NCBI GenBank assembly: GCA_029564595.1
Contig: JAKQPS010000157.1
Span: 5,985-69,984 of the forward strand
Reading direction: 5' to 3'
Origin: a bacterium
GTDB lineage: Bacteria > UBP15 > UBA6099
DNA length: 64,000 nt
Of this stretch, positions 50,129 to 59,315 are shown piece by piece (within the stretch, counting starts at the first letter, position 1; each line of letters starts with the position of its first letter). Position numbers and translations under genes: made by a program. The notes under the pieces were generated by a model. It saw only the letters and a list, made by a program, of their open reading frames with translations, was not told where the DNA came from and ran no database searches.

Positions 50129-50163
50129 TATGCCCTGACTCGGAAGGGAATATTGCGGGACTG

Positions 50164-52191
50164 ATGTCAAGATTGAAGGGACTGAACGAGCAGCAGAGGG
50201 AGGCCGCGAGGCATGTGGACGGGCCGATAGCTGTCGTGGCGGGCGCGGGGACGGGCAAGACGCGCACGATCGCGCACCGCGCCGCCTACCTGATCGAGGA
50301 GCGGGGCGTAGACCCCTCCGGCATTCTGGCTGTGACGTTCACGAACAAAGCGGCGCGCGAGATGCGCGAGCGCATCTCCAAAATGATAGGCTCGGAGACC
50401 TGCGCCCTGATGACGGTGCGCACCATCCATTCTCTGTGCTCGATGATTCTCAGGGAGGATTTTTTAGCGCTCGGACGCTCCGGGGAATTCACTATCTGCG
50501 ATTCCTCGGACCAGACGTCGCTCGTGCGCCGCGCGCTTGTCGAGAACGGGTTCGACCCCAAGAAGAACGACCCGGTCAGTCTGTTGTGGCGCATAGGGGC
50601 GGTGAAAAACGCGTTCCCGGATGTCGATAGGGAAGAGTTCGAAGACCCGGTTTTCGCGCGCGTGTGGTCCGCATACAACAAGGCCCTCGAAAGCGCCAAC
50701 TCGGTGGATTTCGACGACCTGCTGATATTCGCCCTCAAACTTCTCGGAAAGAAAGAGATAAGGACTAAATACCAGAAGCGGTTTCGCTATATCATGGTGG
50801 ACGAGTATCAGGACGTCAACGGCTGCCAGTACGAGATAATAAAACGGCTCGCGGCCGGGCACGGCAACCTGTACGTGGTTGGGGACGACGACCAGAGCAT
50901 ATACGGGTGGCGCGGCGCGCAGGTGAAGAACATCCTGAACTTCGAACAGGACTTCAAGAAGGCGCGCGTGGTCAAGCTCGAGCGCAACTACCGCTCCACC
51001 CCGCAGATTCTGGAAGCCGCCAACGCGGTGATAAAGAACAACGTCGAACGCAGGGACAAGAAACTCTGGACTTCCGAAAAGAGCGGCGACCTCGTCGGCA
51101 TAATTGAATCGGCGGATGAAACGGAAGAGGCCGCCCGCGTAGTGGATTACATCATAGCCGAAAAATACTCGAAGGGGCTGAAGTACGGCGACTTCGCGAT
51201 TCTCTACCGCACCAACGCGCAGTCCCGCTTGTTCGAGGAAAAACTTATGCGGCACGCGGTCTCTTACATAATGGTCGGAGGAACAAGGTTCTTCGAGAGG
51301 CGGGAGATAAAGGACGTGACGGCGTACCTGCGGATGGTCGCGAACCCGGAGGACGAAACTGCGGCGCTCCGGGCGGCGGCTTTCCCGCCGCGAGGCATCG
51401 GAAAGACGTCGCTGGAAAAGATAAGGGAACGCGCGTTCGAGGAGAAGAAGCCGATTTTGGCGGCTATGAGGGAGGCGGCGGGAGCCGGTTGGCTGAATGC
51501 GAAAGCGGCGGAAGGCCTGCGCGGGTTCGTCGCGCTGTGCGACGCTCTGGACGAAATCCGCCGGCGGCTGCCGAAACAGCCTTTGGAGATGGCGAAGAAA
51601 CTCGTCGGTTCGGTCAACTTCAAGGCGGGGTACGAGCGGGCCGGAGCGGATAAAAACGAGGCCGCCAGAAGGATGGACAACATCGCCGAATTCGTCAACG
51701 CCGTCGAGGAATACCAGAGGAACGAGCCGGGCTCCTCTCTCGAAGGTTTTCTCGAAAACATCGCGTTGATGACGGACGAGCGCGAGACAGAGCTTGAACA
51801 GAAAGAGGACTCCGTCACGCTGATGACGCTGCATTCCGCAAAAGGGCTGGAATTCAAATATGTCGTGTTGGTGGGAGCCGAGGAGGGTTTCACCCCGCAC
51901 GAAAGGTCCACTTTCGAGTGGGAGCTTGAGGAGGAGCGCAGGCTTTTTTATGTGGGGATGACCCGCGCGAGAAAGAAGCTTCTGATATCATACGCCGGGA
52001 GCCGCCGCAGGTACGGCGAGTCGCTTTTGCGCAAACCCAGCCCGTATGTGGCGGAGATACCGCCGGCGCTCCTGACAAGCGAGGACAACGAGGAAATCGA
52101 GCGGGCGCGCGAGGCCGCCGCGGAATCTATTTCCGAAGGCCACAGGGCCAGAATGCGCGCCATGCTTTTTTCCGACGGAGGCGAATCATGA
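50164..52191 (+). CDS. pcrA: UvrD/PcrA/Rep-type superfamily 1 DNA helicase
   Basis: 675 residues. [20 protein letters not shown] (Q motif), Walker [32 protein letters not shown] (Ia), MVDEYQDVN (II), [15 protein letters not shown] (III), [12 protein letters not shown] (IV), [20 protein letters not shown] (V) and [20 protein letters not shown] (VI) are all intact. It unwinds DNA 3'-5' in repair and replication restart. The length and C-terminus fit the shorter PcrA/Rep form; UvrD and PcrA cannot be told apart by motif alone. Its stop overlaps the yjbQ start (ATGA). Confidence 0.95.
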   Translation: MSRLKGLNEQQREAARHVDGPIAVVAGAGTGKTRTIAHRAAYLIEERGVDPSGILAVTFTNKAAREMRERISKMIGSETCALMTVRTIHSLCSMILREDFLALGRSGEFTICDSSDQTSLVRRALVENGFDPKKNDPVSLLWRIGAVKNAFPDVDREEFEDPVFARVWSAYNKALESANSVDFDDLLIFALKLLGKKEIRTKYQKRFRYIMVDEYQDVNGCQYEIIKRLAAGHGNLYVVGDDDQSIYGWRGAQVKNILNFEQDFKKARVVKLERNYRSTPQILEAANAVIKNNVERRDKKLWTSEKSGDLVGIIESADETEEAARVVDYIIAEKYSKGLKYGDFAILYRTNAQSRLFEEKLMRHAVSYIMVGGTRFFERREIKDVTAYLRMVANPEDETAALRAAAFPPRGIGKTSLEKIRERAFEEKKPILAAMREAAGAGWLNAKAAEGLRGFVALCDALDEIRRRLPKQPLEMAKKLVGSVNFKAGYERAGADKNEAARRMDNIAEFVNAVEEYQRNEPGSSLEGFLENIALMTDERETELEQKEDSVTLMTLHSAKGLEFKYVVLVGAEEGFTPHERSTFEWELEEERRLFYVGMTRARKKLLISYAGSRRRYGESLLRKPSPYVAEIPPALLTSEDNEEIERAREAAAESISEGHRARMRAMLFSDGGES

Positions 52192-52601
52192 AATTTCACA
52201 CAGCTTACCTTTGGTTTGAAACAAAAAAGAGGCGGGAGTATATCAACATCACCCGCGAAGTTCAGTCCGAACTCAACAAGAGCGGGATACGGGAAGGGAT
52301 GGCGCTGGTGTCGGCAATGCATATCACGGCGGGTGTTTACGTTAACGACGCCGAGAGCGGGCTTATCGACGACATTGACGAGTGGTTGGACAAAGTGGCT
52401 CCGTTCGGACCGGATTACCGTCATCACCGGGCGGGCGAGGACAATGGAGACGCGCATCTCAAGAGCCTTCTCATCGGGCATGAAGTGATTATCCCGGTGA
52501 CGGACTGGAAGCTGGAGCTTGGCCCGTGGCAGCAGGTGTACTACGCCGAGTTCGACGGGAAACGCAAGAAACGGGTCATAATAAAAATCATGGGAATATG
52601 A
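52188..52601 (+). CDS. YjbQ family protein (UPF0047)
   Basis: 137 residues. [52 protein letters not shown] and [20 protein letters not shown] match the whole family, which has a metal or phosphate-binding pocket with His and Asn and has shown weak thiamine-phosphate synthase activity in E. coli. The main role is uncertain. It begins within the last codon of pcrA and is followed by the tRNA promoter. Confidence 0.9.
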   Translation: MKFHTAYLWFETKKRREYINITREVQSELNKSGIREGMALVSAMHITAGVYVNDAESGLIDDIDEWLDKVAPFGPDYRHHRAGEDNGDAHLKSLLIGHEVIIPVTDWKLELGPWQQVYYAEFDGKRKKRVIIKIMGI

Positions 52602-52632
52602 GAAAAAGCTGCGGAGGCATGCCTCTTTCGCC

Positions 52633-52661
52633 TTGACATCGTGGGCGGGAGACCCTAAAAT
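52633..52661 (+). promoter_or_regulatory. Promoter of the tRNA pair
   Basis: TTGACA at 52633-52638, 17-base spacer, TAAAAT at 52656-52661, about 19 bases before tRNA-Cys. It is close to consensus, as expected for stable RNA. Confidence 0.7.
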
Positions 52662-52679
52662 ATTTCGGTTATGACGGAC

Positions 52680-52751
<72 letters not shown>

Positions 52752-52760
52752 TGAAAAAAA

Positions 52761-52832
52761 GGGTGGTTAGTTCAGAGGAAGAACGCTTCCTTGACACGGA
52801 AGAGGTCACAGGTTCAAGTCCTGTACCACCCA
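52761..52832 (+). tRNA. tRNA-Val (GAC)
   Basis: Acceptor GGGTGGT pairs with ACCACCC. The D arm is GTTC/GAAC, and the anticodon arm CTTCC-TTGACAC-GGAAG gives GAC. The T arm ACAGG-TTCAAGT-CCTGT is regular, the discriminator is A, and CCA is not encoded. It is nine bases after tRNA-Cys, probably one transcript. Confidence 0.95.
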
Positions 52833-52835
52833 TGA

Positions 52836-52860
52836 CGCCCGTGAGAGCGGGCGGTTTTTT
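52836..52860 (+). terminator. Intrinsic terminator of the tRNA pair
   Basis: CGCCCG (52836-52841) and CGGGCG (52848-52853) form a perfect six-pair stem with a six-base loop, then G and six T. It lies immediately after tRNA-Val and 20 bases before the GTG at 52881. Confidence 0.9.
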
Positions 52861-52880
52861 ATGCCGCTAGGCCGCCCGGG

Positions 52881-53540
52881 GTGAAAAAATCCGGGTTTAT
52901 TGACTGGGCGGAAAAAAGTTGTTATATTGAAAAGTCGGTCGCCGCGCTTGACGGCGATATTAAAGCGCGTTTGGAAGAGGGGTGTCGTAAAAACCGTTTG
53001 AAAAAACAGTCAAAGAAATTCACGTATGTTCAGAAAACCCGGGTGAACGAGGAAATCAGGAACACCCCGGAAGTAAGGACGATAAACGATGAGGGCGAGA
53101 TGCTCGGCGTTTTGCCGATAGACGAGGCGCTGAGACTGGCTCAGGAAAAGCAGCTTGACTTAGTGGAAGTGGCTCCGGACGGGCAGCCGCCTGTTTGCCG
53201 GATAATGGATTACGGGAAATACCTCTACGAGAAGAGGAAGAAGACTAAGAAATCTAAGACGCACGTCTCGACGATGAAAGAGATAAAGTTGAGACCCAAG
53301 ATCGGACAGCACGACTTCGACTTCAAGTCGAAACATGTGGAAAGGTTTCTGGCGGACGGGGACAAGGTGAAGGCGACGATAATGTTCAGGGGCCGCGAGA
53401 TGGACTTCACGGACCGGGGCAGGGACCTTCTGATGAGGCTCGCCGATGTGCACAAAGAGACGGCCACGATAGAGAGAATGCCGAAGCTCGAGGGAAGAAA
53501 CATGATAATGATCCTCGCGCCGAATAAAAAACAGGGATGA
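52881..53540 (+). CDS. infC: Translation initiation factor IF-3
   Basis: The open frame is 219 codons from GTG 52881, about 40 longer than usual. The IF-3N domain starts at TRVNEEIRNTPEVRTINDEG (residue 53 of this count), with the linker IMDYGKYLYEKRKKTKKSKT and an IF-3C domain (EIKLRPKIGQHDFDFKSKHV, FRGREM). IF-3 keeps ribosomal subunits apart and checks the start codon. A strong promoter sits at 52900-52928, inside the supposed extension, so the GTG start is unlikely on that transcript. Candidate starts downstream are an ATT near 52959 (infC commonly uses ATT), TTG 52971 and TTG 52998; none has a good ribosome site. The coordinates given are the maximum frame. Confidence 0.9.
   Translation: MKKSGFIDWAEKSCYIEKSVAALDGDIKARLEEGCRKNRLKKQSKKFTYVQKTRVNEEIRNTPEVRTINDEGEMLGVLPIDEALRLAQEKQLDLVEVAPDGQPPVCRIMDYGKYLYEKRKKTKKSKTHVSTMKEIKLRPKIGQHDFDFKSKHVERFLADGDKVKATIMFRGREMDFTDRGRDLLMRLADVHKETATIERMPKLEGRNMIMILAPNKKQG
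52900..52928 (+). promoter_or_regulatory. Promoter of the infC-rpmI-rplT operon
   Basis: TTGACT at 52900-52905, 17-base spacer, TATATT at 52923-52928. It lies behind the tRNA terminator and inside the first 16 codons of the longest infC frame. Confidence 0.75.
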
Positions 53541-53547
53541 AGCAGCC

Positions 53548-53742
53548 ATGCCTAAGATGAAATCGCACAGCGGAGCGCGGAAAAGGTTCAAACAGACCGG
53601 CTCCGGAAAGATCGTAAGGAAGAAGGAAGGTATGGGGCATTTGCTTTCGAGCAAGAGCAGAAAGCGGAAGCGCCGACTTAACAAAATCGCCGTAGTGACC
53701 GGCGGAAACCTCAACAAGATCAAGAGGGGCGTGCAGTTCTAA
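53548..53742 (+). CDS. rpmI: 50S ribosomal protein L35
   Basis: 64 residues. [20 protein letters not shown], the basic centre KIVRKKEG and [15 protein letters not shown] are the whole conserved L35 sequence. It is a small basic protein of the large subunit. It starts seven bases after infC and precedes rplT, the standard order. No unusual features. Confidence 0.97.
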   Translation: MPKMKSHSGARKRFKQTGSGKIVRKKEGMGHLLSSKSRKRKRRLNKIAVVTGGNLNKIKRGVQF

Positions 53743-53779
53743 AGCGCGCCCGATCGCGCAGAGAAGGAGCAGGAGACCA

Positions 53780-54136
53780 ATGCCACGCGTTAAAAGAGGG
53801 ATGACCGCGCGACGCAAAGCCGCGAAGGTTCTCAAAAGGGCGAAAGGATTCCGGGGAACCCGGAGCCGCCATTATAAGAACGCGCATGAAGCGGTGATGC
53901 ATGCGCAGGCTTACGCATATCGCGACAGGAGAAACAAGAAACGGGACTTCCGCAGACTGTGGATAGCGCGCATCAGCGCCGCCGTCAGACAGCGCGGGAT
54001 GTCCTACAGCGTGTTTATGGCAGCTCTCAAAAAGGCGGGGATCGAGTTGGATCGCAAAGCCTTGTCCGAGATGGCCATCCACAATCCCGCGGACTTCGAC
54101 CGGTTGGTCGAGAACGCCCGCGGGCATGTGGCCTGA
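53780..54136 (+). CDS. rplT: 50S ribosomal protein L20
   Basis: 118 residues. [20 protein letters not shown], then [40 protein letters not shown] and [20 protein letters not shown] are typical. L20 is an early assembly protein and in other bacteria represses its own operon by binding the mRNA; no such leader was identified here. A good terminator follows at 54175. Confidence 0.97.
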   Translation: MPRVKRGMTARRKAAKVLKRAKGFRGTRSRHYKNAHEAVMHAQAYAYRDRRNKKRDFRRLWIARISAAVRQRGMSYSVFMAALKKAGIELDRKALSEMAIHNPADFDRLVENARGHVA

Positions 54137-54174
54137 CGCCGCGCTGCCTCTCAGCTTTAAAGATCGTCGAATCC

Positions 54175-54220
54175 GCGCCGCTTCCCCCTTTGCCGGTTGT
54201 GAAGCGGCGCTTATTATTTT
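54175..54220 (+). terminator. Intrinsic terminator after rplT
   Basis: GCGCCGCTTC (54175-54184) and GAAGCGGCGC (54201-54210) are perfectly complementary with a 16-base loop, followed by TTATTATTTT. It separates the ribosomal genes from the methyltransferase gene, whose ATG is only 16 bases further on, so readthrough or attenuation may supply part of the downstream expression. Confidence 0.85.
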
Positions 54221-54235
54221 ACGCGGAAGACTTTT

Positions 54236-55060
54236 ATGCTGAATGTCACGAGAATTGAAAGCCTTAACAACCCTCAGGCGCGCGAGCTTGCCGCCCTTTC
54301 AACCCGAAAGGGACGCGCAAAAGCGGGCTGTTTCGCCATCGACGGCGTCCGCATGCTTGAAGACGCGCTGAAAGCGACCAACGTTGCTGTGCGCCGCGTC
54401 GCCGCGCTCGAATCTCTAGCTGAAGACAAAAACATCTCGCGACTTCTGGGCGCTTGTTCAGACGAGGGCGCGGCCATTCTTCTGGTCGCTCCTCAGGTGA
54501 TGTCGAAAATTTCCCGCATGGAGACCAGCCAAGGAATAGTAGCCGAAGTTTCGCTGGAGAAAATGCCCAAGCTTGGGGATGTCGATTTCGAGGGGGCGTC
54601 CGTGATAGCTCACGCTGTCCGCGACCCGCGAAACATGGGAATGCTGGCGAGGACGTGCGAGGCCGCCGGGGCAGGGGCGCTGTTCGCTCCGTCGGGCGCT
54701 ACCGACCCGTTTCACCCCATCGCCGCGCAGACGTCCATGGGGGCGGTCTTCTATCATAAGATAGTGACGGGGTCGGAAACGGAAGATATTGTGGCCGCCG
54801 CAAGAAAGGCCAGACCCGGCATTGCGGTCATCGGCGCGGCGACTAGGGCCGGAGTCCCGATCGCCGATTTCATGAAGGCTCCGCCGCGCGATTTGCTTCT
54901 GGTCCTCGGCAACGAGGGCGCCGGGCTTGACTCAGAGACGGCTTCTCTCCTCGACTCGACCGTGACCATCCCGATTTTCGGAAGGGCGGAATCTCTCAAC
55001 GTGTCGGTGGCGGCGGGTTTGATTTTGTATTTGCACAGGCTGTCTTTGAAAAAGAAATGA
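54236..55060 (+). CDS. SpoU/TrmH-family RNA 2'-O-methyltransferase
   Basis: 274 residues. An N-terminal substrate-binding domain (IESLNNPQARELAALSTRKG, FAIDGVRMLEDALKAT) is followed by a knotted SPOUT domain with DPRNMGMLARTCEAAGAGAL, VLGNEGAGLD and PIFGRAESLNVSVAAGLILY, the three SpoU motifs that bind S-adenosylmethionine. It methylates ribose in rRNA or tRNA; the target base is not predictable. GGAAG precedes the ATG. It lies between the L20 terminator and pheS. Confidence 0.93.
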   Translation: MLNVTRIESLNNPQARELAALSTRKGRAKAGCFAIDGVRMLEDALKATNVAVRRVAALESLAEDKNISRLLGACSDEGAAILLVAPQVMSKISRMETSQGIVAEVSLEKMPKLGDVDFEGASVIAHAVRDPRNMGMLARTCEAAGAGALFAPSGATDPFHPIAAQTSMGAVFYHKIVTGSETEDIVAAARKARPGIAVIGAATRAGVPIADFMKAPPRDLLLVLGNEGAGLDSETASLLDSTVTIPIFGRAESLNVSVAAGLILYLHRLSLKKK

Positions 55061-55136
55061 CGCGCAACCCGGAACAGCCGGAGCGCGAGCGGCCGGGACG
55101 CCGGGGATATAACTCAAACATTTTGAAGGTGACGCG

Positions 55137-56159
55137 ATGGATCAGGAACTGACGAAACTGCTGGAAGACGCGGCGGCCGCTTTCAAAGCCGCTCGGAACA
55201 ATCAGGAACTTCAGGACGCAAAGGCCGCGTATCTGGGAAAAAAGGGGCGCATCGGAGAGCAGATGGCGCGCCTCAAGGAACTGCCCAGCAACAGGCGCGG
55301 CAGCTTCGGCGACTCCGTCAACAAAGTAAAAACCCAACTCGAAGAGGTCTTCGCTTCGCGCAAAGCCGAGCTTGACCGGATTAAGCTCGAAGAGAAAATC
55401 CGCGCGCAGAAACTAGACGTGACGCTCCCCGGACTGCGGTTCCCCGTCGGCAGAGTCCATCCGCTCACCCGCGTGTGGAACGAGGCGGTGGAAATCTTCA
55501 TGGCGATGGGGTTCGACGTGGTCGAGGGGCCGGAAATAGAGACGGAGTGGTACAACTTCGAGGCGCTGAATCTCGACGCCGACCATCCCGCGAGGGACGA
55601 ACAGGACTCGTTCTACATCACCGGGGACACGTTGCTGCGGACGCAGACGTCGCCGGTTCAGATAAGGACGATGGAGCGGGTGGGGAAGCCGCCGGTTCAG
55701 GTAATCGCTCCCGGACGCACTTTCCGCAGGGACGCTCCGGATGCCAGCCATTCGCCGGTCTTTCACCAGATCGAAGGCCTGATGGTGGACAAAGGCATCA
55801 CGATGGGCAACCTCAAGGCGGTGCTCGAAGAGTTCAACCGCGAGATGTTCGGCAAAGACGTCCGCTCCCGCTTCAGGCCCGACTTTTTCCCGTTCACGGA
55901 GCCGAGCGTGGAGATAGCGATATCTTGTTTTATCTGCGGGGCGAAGGGGTGTCCGGCCTGCAAGCGCACCGGATGGATAGAGATACTCGGCGCCGGCATG
56001 ATGCATCCGCAAGTGCTGAGGAACGGCGGGTTCAATCCGGACGAGGTCAGCGGGTTCGCCTTCGGCATAGGCATAGACCGACTGGCTCTTCTCAAATACG
56101 GAATCGACGACATCAGGCTGCTGTACGAGAACGATTTGAGGTTCCTCAATCAGTTCTGA
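55137..56159 (+). CDS. pheS: Phenylalanyl-tRNA synthetase alpha subunit
   Basis: 340 residues. A coiled N-terminus (about 1-90) binds tRNA, followed by the class II catalytic domain with HPLTRVWNEAVEIFMAMGFD, FRRDAPDASHSPVFHQIEG (motif 2) and FGIGIDRLALLKYGIDDIRL (motif 3). A zinc-like insert CFICGAKGCPACKRTGW lies before motif 3; it occurs in some lineages. GAAGGTG lies five bases before the ATG. The leader has no T-box features that I can see. Works as an alpha2beta2 tetramer with PheT. Confidence 0.96.
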   Translation: MDQELTKLLEDAAAAFKAARNNQELQDAKAAYLGKKGRIGEQMARLKELPSNRRGSFGDSVNKVKTQLEEVFASRKAELDRIKLEEKIRAQKLDVTLPGLRFPVGRVHPLTRVWNEAVEIFMAMGFDVVEGPEIETEWYNFEALNLDADHPARDEQDSFYITGDTLLRTQTSPVQIRTMERVGKPPVQVIAPGRTFRRDAPDASHSPVFHQIEGLMVDKGITMGNLKAVLEEFNREMFGKDVRSRFRPDFFPFTEPSVEIAISCFICGAKGCPACKRTGWIEILGAGMMHPQVLRNGGFNPDEVSGFAFGIGIDRLALLKYGIDDIRLLYENDLRFLNQF

Positions 56160-56195
56160 TTATAATATTGACAAACAGCAAAAAGGAGCGCGGAC

Positions 56196-58592
56196 ATGCG
56201 GGTCCCTGTTGAATGGCTGAAAGAATATGTTGACTTCGATGAATCCACCGAGGAGATTGCCGAACTGCTGACGATGGCGGGCCTCGAAGTGGGAGAGATA
56301 TCGCTGGAGAGGTTCGGTTTCGAGAATTCCTACGTGTGCGAGGTCGTCGCCTGCGAGCGCCATCCGGCGCGCGACGAGTTTTTCGTCCTGAAAGTGGCGG
56401 CGGACGGGATGGAACGCATCGTCCTGACCAATCTCCGCGCGTACTCGCCCGGCGAAATCCTTCCCATTGCTTTCGAGGGCTACACATTTCCGGACGGCTC
56501 CAAGCTGGAGCCTATGAAGTTCGGCGGCGTGGAGTCGAACGCGAAAATAATGTCGGAATGGGACATCGAATATTCGGACAACAGGGAAGTGGTGTTGCCG
56601 CTGCCGGAGACGGCCAAACCGGGCGACCGCGTGCCGGACGCTCTCGGAATGACCCTTGAAGTTCTGGTGTTCGAGCTTCGCGCCAATAGGGGCGACTGCT
56701 TGTGCGTTCTGGGCGTGGCGACAGAGTTGGCCGCCGTACTGAACAGGCCGCTGAAGAAAAATGTGTTCGACGTTTCTTTTGAAGAGAAGAAGCGGGACGT
56801 CGAGTTCACGGTGGACATACGAGACGCCGATCTTTGTTCCAGATACACGGGACGCCTGTTGCAGAATATCGTTATCACAGAATCCACGCCGCTGATGAAG
56901 CGCCGCCTGACCGCCTGCGGGATGCGGCCCATCAACTGCATAGTCGATGTCACCAACTATGTGATGCTCGAAGTCGGCCAGCCGCTTCACGCGTTCGATC
57001 TGGACACGCTGGAGAACCGGGAGATAATCGTGCGCCGCGCCGCGGAGGGCGAATCGATAGTCACTATAGACGGGGCTGACCGCGCGCTCTCCACCGAGAT
57101 GCTGGTCATCGCCGACAGCTCGCGCCCTGTGGCCGTGGCCGGAGTGATGGGCGGCCTTCAGACGGAAATCACAGACGCCACCAAGAACATGCTCCTCGAA
57201 TCGGCGTTCTTCAATCCCCGCTCGATACGAAGGACGGCTTCCGCCCTCGACATGAGGTCAGAAGCCTCCATGAGATTTGAAAAAACGATACCGCTCGACG
57301 ATGTCGCGGCGGCCTCGAATTACGCGACATGGCTCATTTGGAAGAACGGCTGGGGCGCTCCTCTTTCCGGCATGATCGATTCGTTCCCCGCGCCTAAGAA
57401 CCCTGTTTCAATATCCGTTTCCGGAGACAAAATCCGCTCGCTGACTTCTCCCGATTTGACGGACGATGTGATTGCCGACGCGCTCAACCGCCTGAACTTC
57501 TCGGTAAAGCTGGAAGGCGGCGAAATATCCGCGACCGCGCCGTCCCGCCGCTCGGACATCTCCATCTGGCAAGACCTCGCCGAAGAGGCCGCGCGGATTT
57601 TCGGATACGAGCGAATCACTTCCGAACTGCCCACAGTGAAGATTCGCCGCGCGGTGATGATGCCCAATCTTTACGCCAATCGCAGGCTCCGAGAGCTTCT
57701 CTTCAGAGCCAACCTCTCGGAAGCCATCACCTTCAGCTTCACTCGAATGGAAGACCTGTCGAAGATATGGCCTGAAAACACCCCGGCGGCGGTTCCGATT
57801 AGGAATCCGCTCACCGAGGACCAAACGCATCTGCGACCTTCCATCATTCCCAACATGCTCAATGTGGTCGCCCACAACAGAAGGAACATCGGCGACGCGC
57901 CGATACAGTTGTTCGAGCTTGGCAGGATTTTCTTCAACCCGTCGCAGCCGAGCGAGAAGGATTCGCTTGTGATAGCGGTTTCAGGGCGTTCGCTGAGGAC
58001 TCCCACTGAGTCCGACTATCCTCTTCCGCAGTCCTGTTTCTACACGCTCAAGGGAGTTGTAGAACAGTTCCTCGAAGGCGCGGCGGATCAGAAAATAGAA
58101 TTCAAACCCGTCTCCGTCCCTGCGTTTCACCCGCACAGGTGCGCGGAAATAATCTTCGGAGGACACTCCGTCGGCGTGATGGGAGAGATACATCCGGAAG
58201 TCTGCTCTAGGTTTGAGATAAGGGACGTCGTGGCTCTTGCCGAGATCGACCCCGAACACATCAAAACGCTTCTTGACGCCACACCGAGGTACAGCCGGAT
58301 ATCCCGACACCCCGCTCTCCAGAGAGACCTTTCAATTATCGTCGACCGGGATGTTCCGGCGGAAACGATAACCGATATAATCAGACGGAAAGGCGAAGAC
58401 CTGCTCGAATCCGCGCGCGTTTTCGACGTGTTCACAGGCGCCCCGATCGACGGCGGAAAAAAGAGCGTGTCGTTCTCCCTGATTTTCAGGCATCCCGACC
58501 GAACGCTGACAGACGCGCTGGTGGCCCCAATTATTGAGAACGTTATCGAGGCGATAAAAATCGAAGTTGGCGGCTCGCTAAGGGATTCCTGA
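56196..58592 (+). CDS. pheT: Phenylalanyl-tRNA synthetase beta subunit
   Basis: 798 residues, full length. MRVPVEWLKEYVDFDESTEE begins the fold. The EMAP-type tRNA-binding domain covers about 40-150. B3/4 editing domain at about 215-385 (GMRPINCIVDVTNYVMLEVG, ESAFFNPRSIRRTASALDMR) is followed by B5 at about 400-470, the catalytic-like core (EERxxIFGYERITSEL-like, ARIFGYERIT) and the C-terminal anticodon-binding FDX-ACB domain (RYSRISRHPALQRDLSIIVD). It starts 36 bases after pheS; an AAGGAG lies upstream of the ATG. No unusual residues were noticed. Confidence 0.96.
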   Translation: MRVPVEWLKEYVDFDESTEEIAELLTMAGLEVGEISLERFGFENSYVCEVVACERHPARDEFFVLKVAADGMERIVLTNLRAYSPGEILPIAFEGYTFPDGSKLEPMKFGGVESNAKIMSEWDIEYSDNREVVLPLPETAKPGDRVPDALGMTLEVLVFELRANRGDCLCVLGVATELAAVLNRPLKKNVFDVSFEEKKRDVEFTVDIRDADLCSRYTGRLLQNIVITESTPLMKRRLTACGMRPINCIVDVTNYVMLEVGQPLHAFDLDTLENREIIVRRAAEGESIVTIDGADRALSTEMLVIADSSRPVAVAGVMGGLQTEITDATKNMLLESAFFNPRSIRRTASALDMRSEASMRFEKTIPLDDVAAASNYATWLIWKNGWGAPLSGMIDSFPAPKNPVSISVSGDKIRSLTSPDLTDDVIADALNRLNFSVKLEGGEISATAPSRRSDISIWQDLAEEAARIFGYERITSELPTVKIRRAVMMPNLYANRRLRELLFRANLSEAITFSFTRMEDLSKIWPENTPAAVPIRNPLTEDQTHLRPSIIPNMLNVVAHNRRNIGDAPIQLFELGRIFFNPSQPSEKDSLVIAVSGRSLRTPTESDYPLPQSCFYTLKGVVEQFLEGAADQKIEFKPVSVPAFHPHRCAEIIFGGHSVGVMGEIHPEVCSRFEIRDVVALAEIDPEHIKTLLDATPRYSRISRHPALQRDLSIIVDRDVPAETITDIIRRKGEDLLESARVFDVFTGAPIDGGKKSVSFSLIFRHPDRTLTDALVAPIIENVIEAIKIEVGGSLRDS

Positions 58593-58634
58593 TTTGTTAG
58601 CACAAATACATTGCCCACAGGGGGCGCGAGTTTC

Positions 58635-59231
58635 ATGTCCGAAACAACGATAAGACCAGCGACTCCCGGAGATGTCTCATTTTTTGTGTCCCTCGTTTAC
58701 TTCGCTTCTCCTGAATATCCGATAATTTTCGGAAGCCGATCAGACGCGACCATGAGTTCTCTGTTCAAGCGGCGTCGGAACCTTTTTAGCCACGAGTTTG
58801 CTCAAGTGGCGCTTGTGGATGGACGCCCGGCCGGTTTCATGCTCGCCTACGATTACAAACAGAAAAAAACTCTCGCGGCCTCCACCGCCGCTATGATTGC
58901 GATGACCGCCGGTTTTACTCTGTTAAAAAGCGTTCCGTTCCTAGTGAAGAACGCGGATGTGCTGGAAAGGATAGAACCCGGCGAATATTTTCTCAGCAAT
59001 ATAGTTGTTTGCGATGGTTTCCGCGGCCACGGCGTCGGGGCGGTTCTGATGAAGAAGCTTGAAAAGGACGCGCTCGCTCGCGGATGCGACAAAGTCGTTC
59101 TGGAAACCAACGCCGAAAACGCCCGCGCGATAAGCTTTTACGCTGGCCTCGGCTACTCCGTAGTGGATACGTTCTCGTTCGTTCTGTCCGGTGGAAAAAG
59201 AACTTACCGCCGCATGGCGAAAAATGTATAA
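58635..59231 (+). CDS. GNAT-family N-acetyltransferase
   Basis: 198 residues from ATG 58635; a TTG at 58611 in frame is less likely. TTIRPATPGDVSFFVSLVYF, then VALVDGRPAGFMLAYDYKQK, ILSNIVVCDGFRGHGVGAVL (acetyl-CoA-binding motif A, Q/RxxGxG/A as RGHGVG) and VVLETNAENARAISFYAGLG (motif B) define a GNAT fold. The region KTLAASTAAMIAMTAGFTLL in the middle is unusually hydrophobic for GNATs and may contact a membrane or lipid-like substrate. Its target is unknown. It follows pheT by 42 bases and may belong to that transcript. Confidence 0.85.
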   Translation: MSETTIRPATPGDVSFFVSLVYFASPEYPIIFGSRSDATMSSLFKRRRNLFSHEFAQVALVDGRPAGFMLAYDYKQKKTLAASTAAMIAMTAGFTLLKSVPFLVKNADVLERIEPGEYFLSNIVVCDGFRGHGVGAVLMKKLEKDALARGCDKVVLETNAENARAISFYAGLGYSVVDTFSFVLSGGKRTYRRMAKNV

Positions 59232-59315
59232 GGCAAGTAGCTAATAAGGCGGAAAGCATCAATAAACTTTATTTCCCAACTCTATAATTGTGCCGGTGAA
59301 AATATGGCGTTCAGT

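Larger units (their letters stand above)
46143..50163 (+). mobile_element. AT-rich accessory island, four genes
   Basis: All four genes (46306-49917) are on the plus strand and much richer in A+T and AT-ending codons than the flanking acyl-CoA dehydrogenase and pcrA genes. The contents are a nuclease-like protein, DUF932 (known from phages, plasmids and islands), a DnaB-like protein with a dead ATP site and a TPR protein. The left edge carries repeat copy A. I see no integrase, no attachment site and no direct repeats framing it; tRNA-Cys/Val lie 2.5 kb beyond the right side. An island acquired by transfer is likely, its mechanism unknown. Confidence 0.55.

Noticed and set aside
46143-50163. 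Prophage
   Set aside because: No integrase, capsid, terminase, tail or lysis genes. The four genes alone do not make a prophage.
55061-55136. T-box leader before pheS
   Set aside because: No T-box sequence (TGGNACCGCG-like) or terminator-antiterminator pair is visible; a plain ribosome site precedes the ATG.
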